The notes under the pieces are model-generated. The model was not told the DNA's origin. It saw only the letters and a list, made by a program, of their open reading frames with translations, and ran no database searches. The position numbers were made by a program, and so were the translations under genes. A stretch of 64,000 nucleotides of DNA from Gorsachius magnificus (Eukaryota > Chordata > Aves > Pelecaniformes > Ardeidae): the NCBI GenBank assembly GCA_034008185.1, contig CM067109.1, positions 36,178,885 through 36,242,884 on the forward strand. Reading direction: 5' to 3'. How positions within the stretch are numbered: position 1 is the stretch's first letter; each line of letters opens with the position of its first letter. Positions 1 to 11,925 of the stretch are shown here, piece after piece.

Positions 1-2303
1 GAAGGGTCTGTTTCACCCCTTGGCCCAGGGAAGAGTCTTCTATCATCTTTGGGACTCCAAGTGCCCTTGCATCAACAATTTTCAGGGATCCTTCAGGACT
101 GCCTGATTTTCAGGTGGTGTAAGTTGTTGGCCAAGCTCTGAGCCAGGGCTGGAACTCCAAAATTGGATTGGATACCCTACTGGAAATATATACACCATGC
201 ACCGCAGAGAGATTATGTACAGACTGACTTCCACCTGCTGTCCCATTATGTGGCTAACCCACAGCTGTCTGTAAGAAACAGATCATTCAGCCCTGCAAAG
301 ACTCAAGAGTCCAAAGTATTGAACCGAAAGATTTTCTGCGTTTTTCACTGATATATCACTTGGGTATCCAAAGTTGCCAGCTGAGTCTGAAAATATGAGG
401 TGGTGGATTTGGCAGTTTCTTTTTCTGCTGGTGAGTTTTGCACAGTGTTGAAACAAACAAACCCCAAACCTCTGTTTCCCAAGTTTGAGTAACTCAAATT
501 ACTGCAGTGACAAAGTTATTACTCATAGTTGGGCTGAGTAACACTTTTTATTAAACTCCCAACTGCATGTTTCCTCTGATTTATCAATACTTTTGATTTT
601 TATTCTGATAGTTTCTTATCTCTTCCCTTTTATTTAATACAGGCAAAACCCTGACACATCAGATGCATTTCTTTAGCCATTGCTACTCCCAAACCGCTCC
701 TCCAATAGGATACCCATCTGTCATGGAAAACAATTTATTCCAAAAAGTTTTCAATATCTTAGAGACAATTTCCAACAGACATTTCCAACTGTTTTGCATG
801 TATTTTCCATTAAAAGACAGCTCTGCTTTTCTGAAGAAGCTTTAGACTATGCCTCTAAATAAAAAATTCCTGTCTCTAAGGCCTGTAGCCTAGTTCATAT
901 ACACAAAGTCTCCTCTCACTCCAAACCAGAGAGGACTCAATCTTTGTTATGGTGCATTTCCCACAGTCCTTCAGACCCTGTTACGTACATACCATCTGCC
1001 CTACCACAGGCAAATGACTGCCACTGAACATCCTGTACCCCGAGCAGGAAGGCTGGCAGACACAGTTTAGCTCCTGTCATGTCATTTTTTCTGGCAGCTT
1101 CTTGTGATGTTCCTGTTTCTGGCCTTTGAAACCTGCCTGTGGGCCTGGTTACTAATTCTGCTAGGCAGCCCCAGAGAAGGGGCTTTGCCTACCAGCTGCT
1201 GAAAGCCCACGGAGGTGACTGGAGAGGGTCAAGTCTGGCCTGGGCACATGCACAGGATGCAGAATGCTCTGGGGTCTGCAGTCTTCAGGATGGTGTTCCA
1301 GATCTCTGAGCTGGGAGCTCCAGTTTGGAGCTGTCAGTTTGCAGGGCAGACATCCAGCAGAACTGCCATTTGAAATTTGCTTCCTGGTCCTGTTTTCGTG
1401 GAGGAGACTCAGAAGGAATGCCTCAGCAGGCTCTGTAGAGAGCAAATGAGTGTTCTAAGCAGCTCTGCAGAAGACCCCTCCTTCCCTCTCTGCATTGTTA
1501 CTGTATTTACTAAAGTATTTTGGGCTTTAAGAACAGGAAAGACAATTACATGTAAATCTACTCCTGACACTGAATAAGGCACCACTGTGAGCAAGTTCTC
1601 TAGCATTAGTGTCACAACTATTATAACACAAGTATTAATTGTTCTGCTTTGAGGCAGAAGTGATGTTACTATGTAGATGTGATGAAGGCTCTGCTCTTGA
1701 TTCTGCCTTGGGTTGCCAATATTTTGGAGTACTTGAAGCTACAAAGAGAACTTCCTGCCAAGGAAGACATGTAAGGAACTGTGATTCTCCTTGGAGCTGG
1801 TTCGCACAACTCTGTTGGTGAACATAGTGAACTTTTCCAGGATGACAGCTTGTCTTTGAGAAGTGTGAGGCCTAGAGTATAACCAGATGAGACCTGACTG
1901 GGTTTCCTCCAGGAGAAAAGTTGCTTAATATTATTTTCCTCCTCCTACACCTCCAAAAAAAGAGAAGATGAGAAGGAGAACACCCTACCTGGCAGCTGCC
2001 TTCTTTGGGCTTGCTGAGGTCTTGGAAGCAGGGTGAGGAAAACCATTTGCTTTGTGGACTGAGTGAACTGCCAATTGGTATCAAAAGAGAATGGGATTTT
2101 GCTCTTACTGCCAGCTGTCCTGTGTGTGAATTTTACATACAAGCAACAGATTACTTCAGTGGCTGAATACTAGCGCCGGATGGGATGCACATCAAGGAGC
2201 ACTTTTCATTGGCCTATCTTTGTGATATGTTTTGGTCTGGGACTGGTGGTCACCGATTTTTAAATGAGACATCCTGGAATTTTGTAAAGGGAAAGTCTCT
2301 TAT

Positions 2304-2747
2304 ATGATGGCAAGATCCAGACTGGTTTCTCCCCATAATCCAGCACAAAAGCTTGGAGGCCTCTCAAGCAATACTAGACCCCAAGGTAAGGAAAGAAGAT
2401 ATTGGGTCTTAGGTCTGCAAGAAATGCAAAATGGACAGGGAAGCAGGCTCAGCTATTTGCAAACCATAAAAGAAACCAGCAAAACACTTAGACAAACCTG
2501 GAGAAAGAGAAAGAAAGGATCATATGGAAAGAACTTTTTCCAACCATGCTTTGTTAGCACAACATTATGTAAAGCAATAAAAAAGAAAGGATGGCTCCTC
2601 ACACCAGAGAAGAAGAACTATGAACTAGATGAAATTTTAAGTGATTTTTTTTTTAACTGTGGAGAAAATATTAATTTTGAGGGTCTTCAAAAATGTAGTT
2701 CTTTTATGGCCTCATTTTCAACAGGAAGCGAATTGATGAAGGATTAA
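2304..2747 (+). other. Unassigned 147-codon open frame, probably not a gene
   Basis: This is the longest open frame in the first 8.8 kb. The predicted product is basic and lysine-rich in the middle (RKRKK near residue 70), with a more acidic, Phe-rich C-terminal third (ELDEILSDFFF). I recognise no domain, signal peptide or membrane segment. An AATAAA hexamer overlaps the stop codon at about 2,746-2,751, which is curious but common in AT-rich DNA. No splice or promoter structure is evident. A frame of this length can occur by chance in 64 kb, so I treat it as unproven. Confidence 0.1.
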
Positions 2748-4149
2748 TAAAAGCACATGATGCAACATTATTGGTACTGATGTTGCTCAAAACAAAATGT
2801 TACCTTGTAACATGCTACATTTAAAAAAAAATTAAAAATGCTTAAAATGCATTAAAGCCCTTTTTTTTAGGACACATAAAAAATCATTTAGGCCCAAATT
2901 GAACTTCTTTGGTTTGCCTCCCATATAATTAATTTCAGACTGCCTAAACTAGTTTTTAAAAAGTGTTTTTCATCTCATCAAAACCTGAGGTATTGATACA
3001 GAGCTCATTACTTTTCACAGGCTTGGAAGACTTATAAAGACACAGCAGAAATTTAACTGAATTGAACGTGGAAATATGCAGTTAGTTTCTATGAACTACA
3101 ATTAGCATTATTAAGGTCGTGGTTAAGCCATCAAAATCTTTCTTCCTTGTATTTCATCTACTTTCTTTTTTCTCTGTCTCTGTTAAATGGAAGCCACCTG
3201 TGCCTAGTGAACTATTTTAATTCATACTTCAGTTGTGGAACTCACCACCACAGGATTTTGTCAGAATTGAAAGTGGTCTCAGAAAGGAATTAAATGCTAC
3301 AGTGAAGCATCTGTTTATTCCTGGCTACTTTAACAAGTGAAGATATAATGACAGCCCAGATATTTTGGTGCAGGAAGCTTTTTAAGGCTGCTTTTGGTGG
3401 AAGTTGAGGATGTATAATGAAAAGTCATTTTGCACTTCACTTACACATTTGTTGTAGGTTGCAACTAGGGACAGGGTACACAGGAGACTTTTAACTTGAC
3501 TCAGGAAAACTGATTTTGTGTTCACAACTGGGTGGTGTCGGGACATTAATCTTTGCTCCTGTACATTCCTTTTCTGTGTTTGATATATTGTGGCCATGTA
3601 GTTTGATCAGGTATTAGAAAGGATTGTCTGTTTTCTGCCAACTTTGGATGCTATAAACATCTTCAGGATGCAGACTATTTAATTTTTTATATCAGATTCT
3701 CTCAATACTGTGGATCCTGCCTCTTTGAGAGCCATGTGGGTATTTGCTACTGCAGTAGAACAGGAAATAATCTTCATCCAACCAGGAACAGTGATATTAT
3801 GATACTTCTGTCCTCAAAGCACAGAGAATGGATCTGCTTCTCTTTCCTCAGAAACAATCAGCTGAAGAAGGGTAACCTTCCTCCAGGTTTGGTTTGGCTG
3901 TAGTGCAAAGAAAGAATGCAGTGGAAACAGTGAGATCTGTCAGCTTTTCCATCATTACTCAGTCTTGCACATCAAGTGGAATTGCCAGGAGGCTGAAAAC
4001 TGTATAGGTATGTGGAAGCTGCTTTTCAGAATAATCTTGCTAATCATGGTCTGATGTTGAATTTTTCCAGCACCAGGAAAGAACAGAAGAAATTCAAAGG
4101 TTCAATCCAAAAAAACCCAGCTCCATACTTGTCCGGGAAGATTTTAGTT

Positions 4150-4200
4150 TCAGATGAAGATAATGATAATTATTATAATGATGATGATGGTAATAATGAG
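4150..4200. repeat. Imperfect GAT/AAT trinucleotide repeat
   Basis: The stretch is a run of GAT, AAT and TAT triplets. On + it reads as an Asp/Asn/Tyr-rich peptide (DEDNDNYYNDDDGNNE) inside a 72-codon frame. This is a degenerate microsatellite rather than evidence of coding. Confidence 0.7.
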
Positions 4201-7200
4201 GGGTCAAACGTTTTTTTCCTTTTTTATTGAGATATAATTTCCCTCTGTGGTGTCTCTAACACCTGTCCTGCCAGGCAGAAAGACTGGGTGTCATAAAAGA
4301 ATTTTCTTTTATTGATTCCTCCAATGTGGTGGGATGACCCTGTTGTGGACCCACAGGAAATCTCCAATCATTTCATAGTCTTCCTCTCATTGTCATGTCT
4401 TCAATGCTTTGTAAAACACATATTCACTGCAATTCTTTTTCCTAGATACTGTCTTTGCTATGGATGCTGGAAAGGAATTGAATCTGTGGCCTGTTTGAGT
4501 GAGAAAGAATAATTTATTTCTCTTTATGTTTGATTTCTATAATAAAAACTTTAAAAAATTTAGATTTAGCGCATTCGTGAAAGTTCTTCTCTGCTTCATT
4601 ATGTTCCTATTAATTGTTCTTAGTGCTCAACTCACCATAAACAACTAACGTTTTTCATGACAGAGACTCTTCCTCTCTCATCCAGCAATATAGATACCAC
4701 TGCAAAAAAAGTGAATTAAGCTTCATTTTTGACCTTTCAGAAATGTCACAGAAGATTCTGCAATAAGAAGTCCAAGTTAGAAATGTCAGTTTCTTAGTTT
4801 CAAAATGGTCAAAATGAACGTTTTGCACTCATACAAAGGCTTTTTCCAGATTTCCATTTAAGATTATTTATTGCTCTTCCTGAAATGACATATCTGTACA
4901 TCATATTTTTTTCTTCTGGCACTTTGGACACTTCTGGATTCAAAATGATTTTGTTGGAAAATGTCCTGCCAAACTGTAGCCTTTTTTCCTCTTTTCTGTG
5001 TCCCTTTGCTTGTCCTTCACAGTCTATAACCACAGCTCTGCTGCTGAGAGGACATTCTGCTTTCCTACCCTTCTGCTTTACAGACAAGGTGATTTGCTAG
5101 CAGCATATGACTGAACTGGGTTAGGGAAAAGTCTGCATTCTGTGTAGAAACACCCAGAGTTGTGTTGAACCTCTCTTTTGGCTTTTCTAATGATCTTTGT
5201 CCATATCCCTTCATACAGTGTTAGTACCAGCAACCACAAACATCTTCATGAATCAGAGGTATTTAAAACCCATATATGCTGACTGTGAAGGTGTAAAAAA
5301 AAAAAGTAGGAGAGCTGCCTGGGGATCACAGTATGAGGCAGAAAGGCATAGGAGTAGGAGGAGAAAATATAGTCAGCTATGCAAAAGAGAAAGGTGGGAG
5401 CAGAAAGCAGGCCACGAGGACCCCAAATGAAATGGGATTGTAGGCAGTCTGCTACAAACATAACCTATTCACTTTCCAGATACATCTGTAAAGATGTCTC
5501 TTTATGGGATAGATCCAGTCTTACATTAATCAAGGGGTGCACTAAGGGCTGCAAAACTGGAAATGCTAACTTACAAGACTTAATGGAAAGGATTGGCCAG
5601 TGATAATTCCAGTGTAGAAACACCAGAGAACAATAAGAAAGTCTGAACTGAATTACAATCGGAAGGCAAAAGAAACAGTAGAAATCCAGTCATCTACAGA
5701 AAGCTCTACATGGGAAAATAGCTGGTGTATGGTGAAGTTGTGTTACCACTTGCCAAGCTGGATGACTGGTCAAACCTGTCGTCACTAAGCTCCTTCACAG
5801 TTCTTCCTATCCCAGGCTCCTTGCTCAGGGAAAGATCTGCATTACTACTCACAAGCACAAACAACACATGAACTCTGCTAAACAGCAGCATGTGTGGGAG
5901 CCCTTTTTAACTTTCATCATGCTCATAGCTGTGCTGCTGCCAGGACTATTGGTGACTTAGGGAATGGATGATATTTTTCCTCTAACCTGTTATTAACCTT
6001 CTTAATAAAATAGTAACTGCTGTTTTTAATGAGGTAACTCTAGATTTTACATAGGAGTTCATACCCTTTCCTCCTCTAACTCAGATCCCTGCATGAACTG
6101 GCTGATAAGAATATGGTCTACTTGTGTTTAAGAGAGCAAACACCTCTGTTTCTACACCAAAAGTCCCAGTCTGCTGTTCAGTTTAAGAAATTCAGCTGTA
6201 AACTTTTCATGTCTTGTGGCTGGATCTGCCTCTGCCCTCTGTTTTGTCATTAGAAGACAGAGCATACATATTATGCGAGTTTGTTCTAGTGATACTTGTA
6301 GGTGCAGCTGTTACAAAAGCAAATTGAGCACAGTAGTCCTTCTGTTGTTGCGCTCTTGCCCTTTTTGCCTTGCCCTGCTAGTGCTTTAGCTGATGTAAGG
6401 GATAGCGTAAGAACAGTCTGCTTAGATGCTAAACAGTGTTAAGTCATTTGTGAGGAAGGGTGAAAGAAATCATTGACTTGATTAAAACTGAGGAATATTT
6501 TCCTTTGTGATTTCTGTAGATCAAGACTTTGTATAGAAATAAAAATAATTTCAAGGATATTTCCCATTTTTGAACAGCAGCTTCAGGTAAGGGGACAGAC
6601 AGTTTCCTCCTCCTTTGAACTTTGCTCATTTCACTGAAGTTCCTCATACCATCTTTTCAAGAGTGACTCATAAGAGCTTAGCATTCACAGGAAAAGGCTT
6701 AACATCTTTCTAAGTGAAGCCTGGTGTGAAGGGTCTTCGACATTGTCCTGTAGTTGGTTTTGAAAATGTTTTTTGACCTAGATTGCTTGTGGTCAATATA
6801 AAATGACTGCACAGAGTTGTTCCAGCTATATCTCTAACCCAACCTGGTTTGTGCCAGGGGGAAAGATTGTACTACCTTTTTGGAAAATCTGATTTCCTGC
6901 TCACTTCAGTCCCTGCTATACTGGATCAGATTCCACCTGATTGCTCTGATGTCAGTGACATTGCTCTACCCCAACTCACTCCCATGAAAGTCTCTATTGC
7001 TTTGAGTTTTTCATTACAGGGGCTGGACATTGGGTTTAGAACAATGAATATTTTTAGTTTTATTATGATGGTGAGCACAGCTTTTGTAGTTGCTGTTCTC
7101 CTTTACTTTGTAGTCTTTTTGTGCAGTTTCCCAGATTTTTGCTGAAGCCTTTGGGCAGTATTTTCCACAAAGCATGGCTTCCAGCCTCATTTCCCCCTCC

Positions 7201-8824
7201 AACTCAAAAACTTCTTTCTTCGGTCATGCACACATTAGCAGATTAAATATCTGCCAAATGTCAAATGCCATGGATATTTTGGAGAAAAACCATGAAAGCC
7301 AAGACAGGAAGATTGTGCCTGTTTCTGACTCTTTGGACAGCTCTGAGAAGTACATTTGTAAGAACAAATCTGTAACAAAGTAGCACAGGCTGACTTACCA
7401 GATGTGCTCAGTCTATAACAAAGGCCTTGATTTCAAAGATCTTACCGTGTTCTTTTTATCAGAACTGGTCCTTGTGGCCTTGAGCTTACACCTACACTCA
7501 GTTTTTCAGGACTGCTTGTACAACTCCTTCAGTACCCTCATCAGATTTGGTTGGCAGCTCTTTACATCCTGGATAGTTTAACTTGTACCTATGGAGAAAC
7601 AGTCAGCACCTGCAAACACTGTTTTTATGATCATTTCCATGGTTCAGCTTCTAGCTCTCCACCTTCACAAGAACACTACCAAGACATAGAAAATACAAAG
7701 CAGGAGAAGGTATGATATTTTTTCCTGAGCACACCATGGTTTAATTTCTGACAGGTTCTTAAAGAAAGCTTGCAAAATGTCTGCAAGTTAAATCGGGTGA
7801 TTTATAGAAGGATGTTTTTGTTTCTTTGTCATAAATCATGTTTTGATACTGTGACTTCAGAGATCTTTACAAGATAATCCAGCAAACAGCAATGGCTGGG
7901 AAGAAAACAATTATGAGGATACAGTGAATGCACTAATGAAGAAACTTTAACAAGGAAAAAGGGAAGTAGAATTGTATGAATTGCCACGTGACATCCCATA
8001 CCTGTCACCAACATCACAAAGTTAAACCTTTGCAAGGAATTGAAAATAAGAAGGGTTATTATGGCCTGGCAAAGAGCAAACAAGTAGAGCTTTGTGATTC
8101 CTACCACTCCTGCTCATGGAGGAGGGATGGAAGGCTGTCTAGTAGTAGCAAGATGATACAGGAATAAGCTAAGGGTGAGGCACTTAAACAGTTAAAATAT
8201 CTTCTTCATAATCTGTGTCTTGTTTATGTGCTTTCTTTTGTGTTTGTTCCCAGTTGGCGCATGTGTCTGTTACAACCCTCATTTTGACAGAGTAAAATAC
8301 ATTTTAAGACTTCAACCTTATTAAGAATAAAATTGCCTCTCTGACACAAGAAATGCTAAGTGCTCCACTTCCTAGGGAGTGGCAAAAATAATGATCAGAT
8401 ACTGAAGTACTCAGGAGTGCTAATATGCTCTGCCAGCACTTGCATATTCCCAGGACTTAAAATTGTGTGCACATAATATGGGGGGTTGGTAACATGGGTC
8501 TCCAGCTACAGAGACAGATCTCCATTAGTAAATGCTAGCTGGAAAACAGTAGAAAAGTAGGAAGACATCTCATAATTCCTATGGCAAGTCAGTGGAGGGA
8601 ATTGAGATGAGGACATGCTTGGAGACTTGTCTGAAGACAGAGGGGGAGAAGAGCCCTTGTTCAGCCTAGGAATGAGGATGTGAAGGCAAGCTCTTATTGC
8701 TGCTACACCTACCTAGACAGATATCTCAAGGGCAAACTGATCAATTCTTTCAATTTTAATCAAATTGAGACCCAAGTGGTTTATTGATTTATTAACCACA
8801 CATAATTAACCAAGGAATGATACA

Positions 8825-9890
8825 TTCAGGATCCAGACTGGGGCTTCTGTAAGGGCTTCTATAAGTACACAGTGACAAAAGAAAGGCTAGTGAAAATGTG
8901 GGCCCACTGCTAAATGAGGTAGGAGCCCTGCTGACATGGGACATTGCAAAACCTGAGGTATGCAATGCCTTCTTTGCCTCAGTCTTCACTAGAAATACTG
9001 GCCTTCAGGAATTCCAGGCCCCAGAGACCAGGGGGAAAGTCTGGAGCAAGAAAGACATACCTTGGTGATCAGGTCAGGAAATACTTAGGCATACAACTGG
9101 ATATGCAGAAGTTCATGGGCCCTGATGGGATGCACCCACAAGTAATGAGGAAGCTGACTGACATCACTGAAAGGCCGCTTTTGATAGTTTTTGATTGTTC
9201 CTGGTGAATGGGAGAAGTGCCCAAAGACAGCAGGAAAGTTAACGTCACTGTTATCTTCAAGAGGACAAGGAGGACTCGGGGAACTAGAGGTTGTTCAGTC
9301 TTTCACCTCAGTCCCTGGAAAGGTGTAACTAATCTTGGAAATCATTTTCAGGCACATGAAGGACAAGAACATCATCAGGAGTAGTCAGCAGAGATTCATC
9401 AGTGAGAAGACATGCTTGACAAACTTGATAAACTTCTATGATGAAATGACTGGCTTGGTAGGTGAGGGAAGAGCAGTGGACATTGTCTACCTAGAGGTCA
9501 GTAAAGTTTTTGATACTGCATCCCGTAAGATCCTCATAGAGAAGTTGATGAAGTAAGAACTGGATGAGCAGACAGTGAGGTGGATTGAAAACTGGCTGAA
9601 TGGCCAGGCCCAAAGGGTGGTGATTGGTGGTAGGAAACCTAGTTTGAGGCCAGTAACTAGTGCTGTATTGACCATAAATTGAACAAAGGAAATTCTCACT
9701 TGACATATGGAAAAACTTCTTTCCCCTGACAGCTGTGCAGCCCTGGAACAGGGACAAGAAAGGTGGAGATAACTCAGCCTTTCACTGGAGAAGACCCTTG
9801 GCAAGCTGATCTAGTTGACTCTGCTTTGAGAAGAAGAGCAGGACTGGGAACTTCTAGAAGTCTATCTTAACCAAAATTTTTCTGTAAAAG
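8825..9890 (+). mobile_element. CR1 LINE fragment, + strand, internally deleted
   Basis: Translating + in shifting frames gives CR1 ORF2 landmarks in order: the linker before RT (NAFFASVF-like, about 8,965), MGPDGMHPQVM (about 9,115), and an RT block from 9,335 to 9,556 (CLTNLINFYDEM, then VYLEVSKVFDTA). The conserved LDFSKAFD box reads LEVSKVFD, so its first Asp is lost. At about 9,668, just where the PQGSVLGP box should start, the sequence jumps to the 3' region (a degenerate N-terminus-of-3'-block reading ...LDIWKNFFPLT). It then runs through a decayed 3' UTR to about 9,890. The RT palm and thumb are therefore missing. Several stops and frameshifts show it is old and dead. Confidence 0.85.
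9335..9556 (+). pseudogene. CR1 ORF2 reverse transcriptase fragment (N-terminal fingers/palm)
   Basis: This 73-codon remnant of the CR1 RT covers the region from RHxKDxxxIRxSQ through VYLxxSKxFDT to LIEKL. In live CR1 the enzyme copies the element's RNA at a nicked target site by target-primed reverse transcription. Here the frame opens and closes on mutations, the active-site box A Asp is replaced, and the FADD box lies in the deleted segment. It cannot make a working enzyme. Confidence 0.8.
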
Positions 9891-11778
9891 TCAATCCTGT
9901 GGGAAATATCAGTGTTGTGAAATATCATTCTACAGCAAATGAGAGTGATGGGTCAAAATATTTTGATTTTGTTTAAAAAGGAGATTCTCAGCATTCCATT
10001 TTAGAATTGCTGAAATATTTGTATTTGATTTGAACAGAGAATAAATATAATACTCATACTGTCAGACTCTTCTCTAAGCAATGTTGCCTAAACACCACTT
10101 TCTGTAATTTTGTAAATAAAGATTCCCAAGATAAGTAAAAACCTTTTATCAGACTGAGGTATCCATAATCCAGGCAGGGAACCCAAATCAGAAAGTGTAA
10201 GAGAGATAAGGTAGAACCACAAGCTGCAAGCGAACTAAAGGTCCAAAGAATTGCCATACTCAAATATAAATAAACAGAGCAAACAGAACTGGCTCAGACA
10301 AGAAAATTTTGGCTGGATAAATCAAAACAGAACATTTGCTTGTTGCTTTGAACCCTACATAAACAGAAAACATGCGGTCGGTTGGTTTTTTTTTTGATAG
10401 TTGATAGGAAAATACAATGTTTTTTGAATAACTAAGCTGAGTTTTTTTCACTGTGATGGAAAAAATCCTGAGAATCTGCAGTATATACATCACCCTCTTA
10501 TAGTTTTTTTAAAAATGTCATAATTTTAAAAGTTCAAATGCATTCTGACGCTCTAACAAGAAATTTTAACAGATCATCAACAGAGTGCATAATACATAAA
10601 ATGTGTTGGCTTTCTAATTTATTGATCATTATTAGTGCCTCCAGAAGAGTGGTGACTTGGGGTCAGGATAGGCTTGTCAACATGGAAAACTTCACTGTGT
10701 TTCTAAAGCTGAAAATGAAAAATAAATAACCTAGTAAACTTCTAAAAAGCTTCCACTAGCACTGAATTTCTCACAGTACTGAAAGACCTTTCAAATTGCT
10801 ACTTGACATAAATGGGAGCCAATGTGGAGAACAAACTGCAAAGAAAACCCTTATCAGAGCTGGCCTACAATGTTAAATGCAACCTGCAAGATGCTTATTC
10901 TTCCTAAATGCTTTGTAAAGTGTTTTTCAGGATTTGAAAGTAAAAATCTGACTTGTCTCTGACCAAAATCAAAGAAGAAAGCATCATTTTCCCTTTCTGA
11001 AATCTGTAAAAAGACAACTGCACAAAAATCAATTCCTTCTGCCAAGGACTTTTTTTTTTATAAAAAAAGCACACTCATTTATTTGCCACCCCTGCATTGA
11101 AGATTTTGCCTGAAGTTAAAAAAAAAAATAGCTTTGAGATTCTTCATTCTATCTTTTTATCCATAAAGTCAAGCCCTGGCGCACTAAGTACTAACCATTT
11201 CATAGGGAGTTGGTGTTTATTTCACAGAAATTCAACACACTTGCTATGCATGGCTCTCTGTGGTACTTTGAATCTGCTACAATTCTTGCCAGTAGTGGAA
11301 CCAAACCAAAATTTTCTATTTATAGGGAAAATCACTGTTACAGAAAACCTCTGACTCACATTGAAACAAATCGGAATTTGTAGCTCAATATATTGATGTT
11401 TCATCTTTCTTTCTTTTAGGATGCAATCTAGAAGAATCCAGATATATTTTAATGTACCAACCCTCCAGCATTACAATAAGTAGGAAAGCATTTTTCTGAA
11501 ATGTCTGCTGAACTGACCTTATCCACATTATAGGAGAAGTGTATAAGTTGTCTAAGGATGATGTGGCACTCTGTCTCCCTTCATACCTTCCTTGAGAAGA
11601 GAAATCCCTTGGAATTGCAAAGATTCAAAAAATTCCAAGAGAACTGCAATTTCTCAATTGCAATTTTCTCAAGACCCAAGGCAATCTTCTCAAACTGTGA
11701 GAGCCTGTAGATTTTCAGCTGATGTCTTCTACAAAGAGGAAGTAGTATGTGTGTGGTGTGTTGCCCTTGTGTAACTTT

Positions 11779-11925
11779 ATGTCTATCTATCGTTCTGTCT
11801 GTCTATCCATCTACCTGCCCATCTATCTACTTACCTATATATTCATCTTTACTTTCCTGTCATCTAAGCCTGTATGTGTTTCTAAACCTGTATTTATGCA
11901 TGTGTGTGTGTGCTCATATGCATGC
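11779..11925. repeat. Degenerate (TCTA/TCTG/TCCA)n followed by (TG)n and (ATGC)n
   Basis: From 11,779 to about 11,850 the sequence is a decayed tetranucleotide array. From about 11,895 to 11,925 it holds a short TG run and an ATGCATGC motif. The tetranucleotide part gives overlapping Ser/Tyr/Leu/Pro-rich open frames with no coding meaning. Confidence 0.8.

Larger units (their letters stand above)
1..8824. other. Unique-looking non-coding DNA
   Basis: I recognise no gene or repeat family in this stretch. Open frames are short and overlap on both strands, as expected by chance. The longest, 147 codons on + at 2,304-2,747, is entered separately. Base composition is AT-rich with scattered A and T runs, for example near 2,648, 2,821 and 5,297. 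It could be intron or intergenic DNA. Confidence 0.6.

Noticed and set aside
2170..2300. CR1-like phrase GGATGGGATGCACATCAAGGAG
   Set aside because: It resembles the CR1 PDGMHP segment over about 15 bases only. The flanks do not continue as CR1 in either direction.
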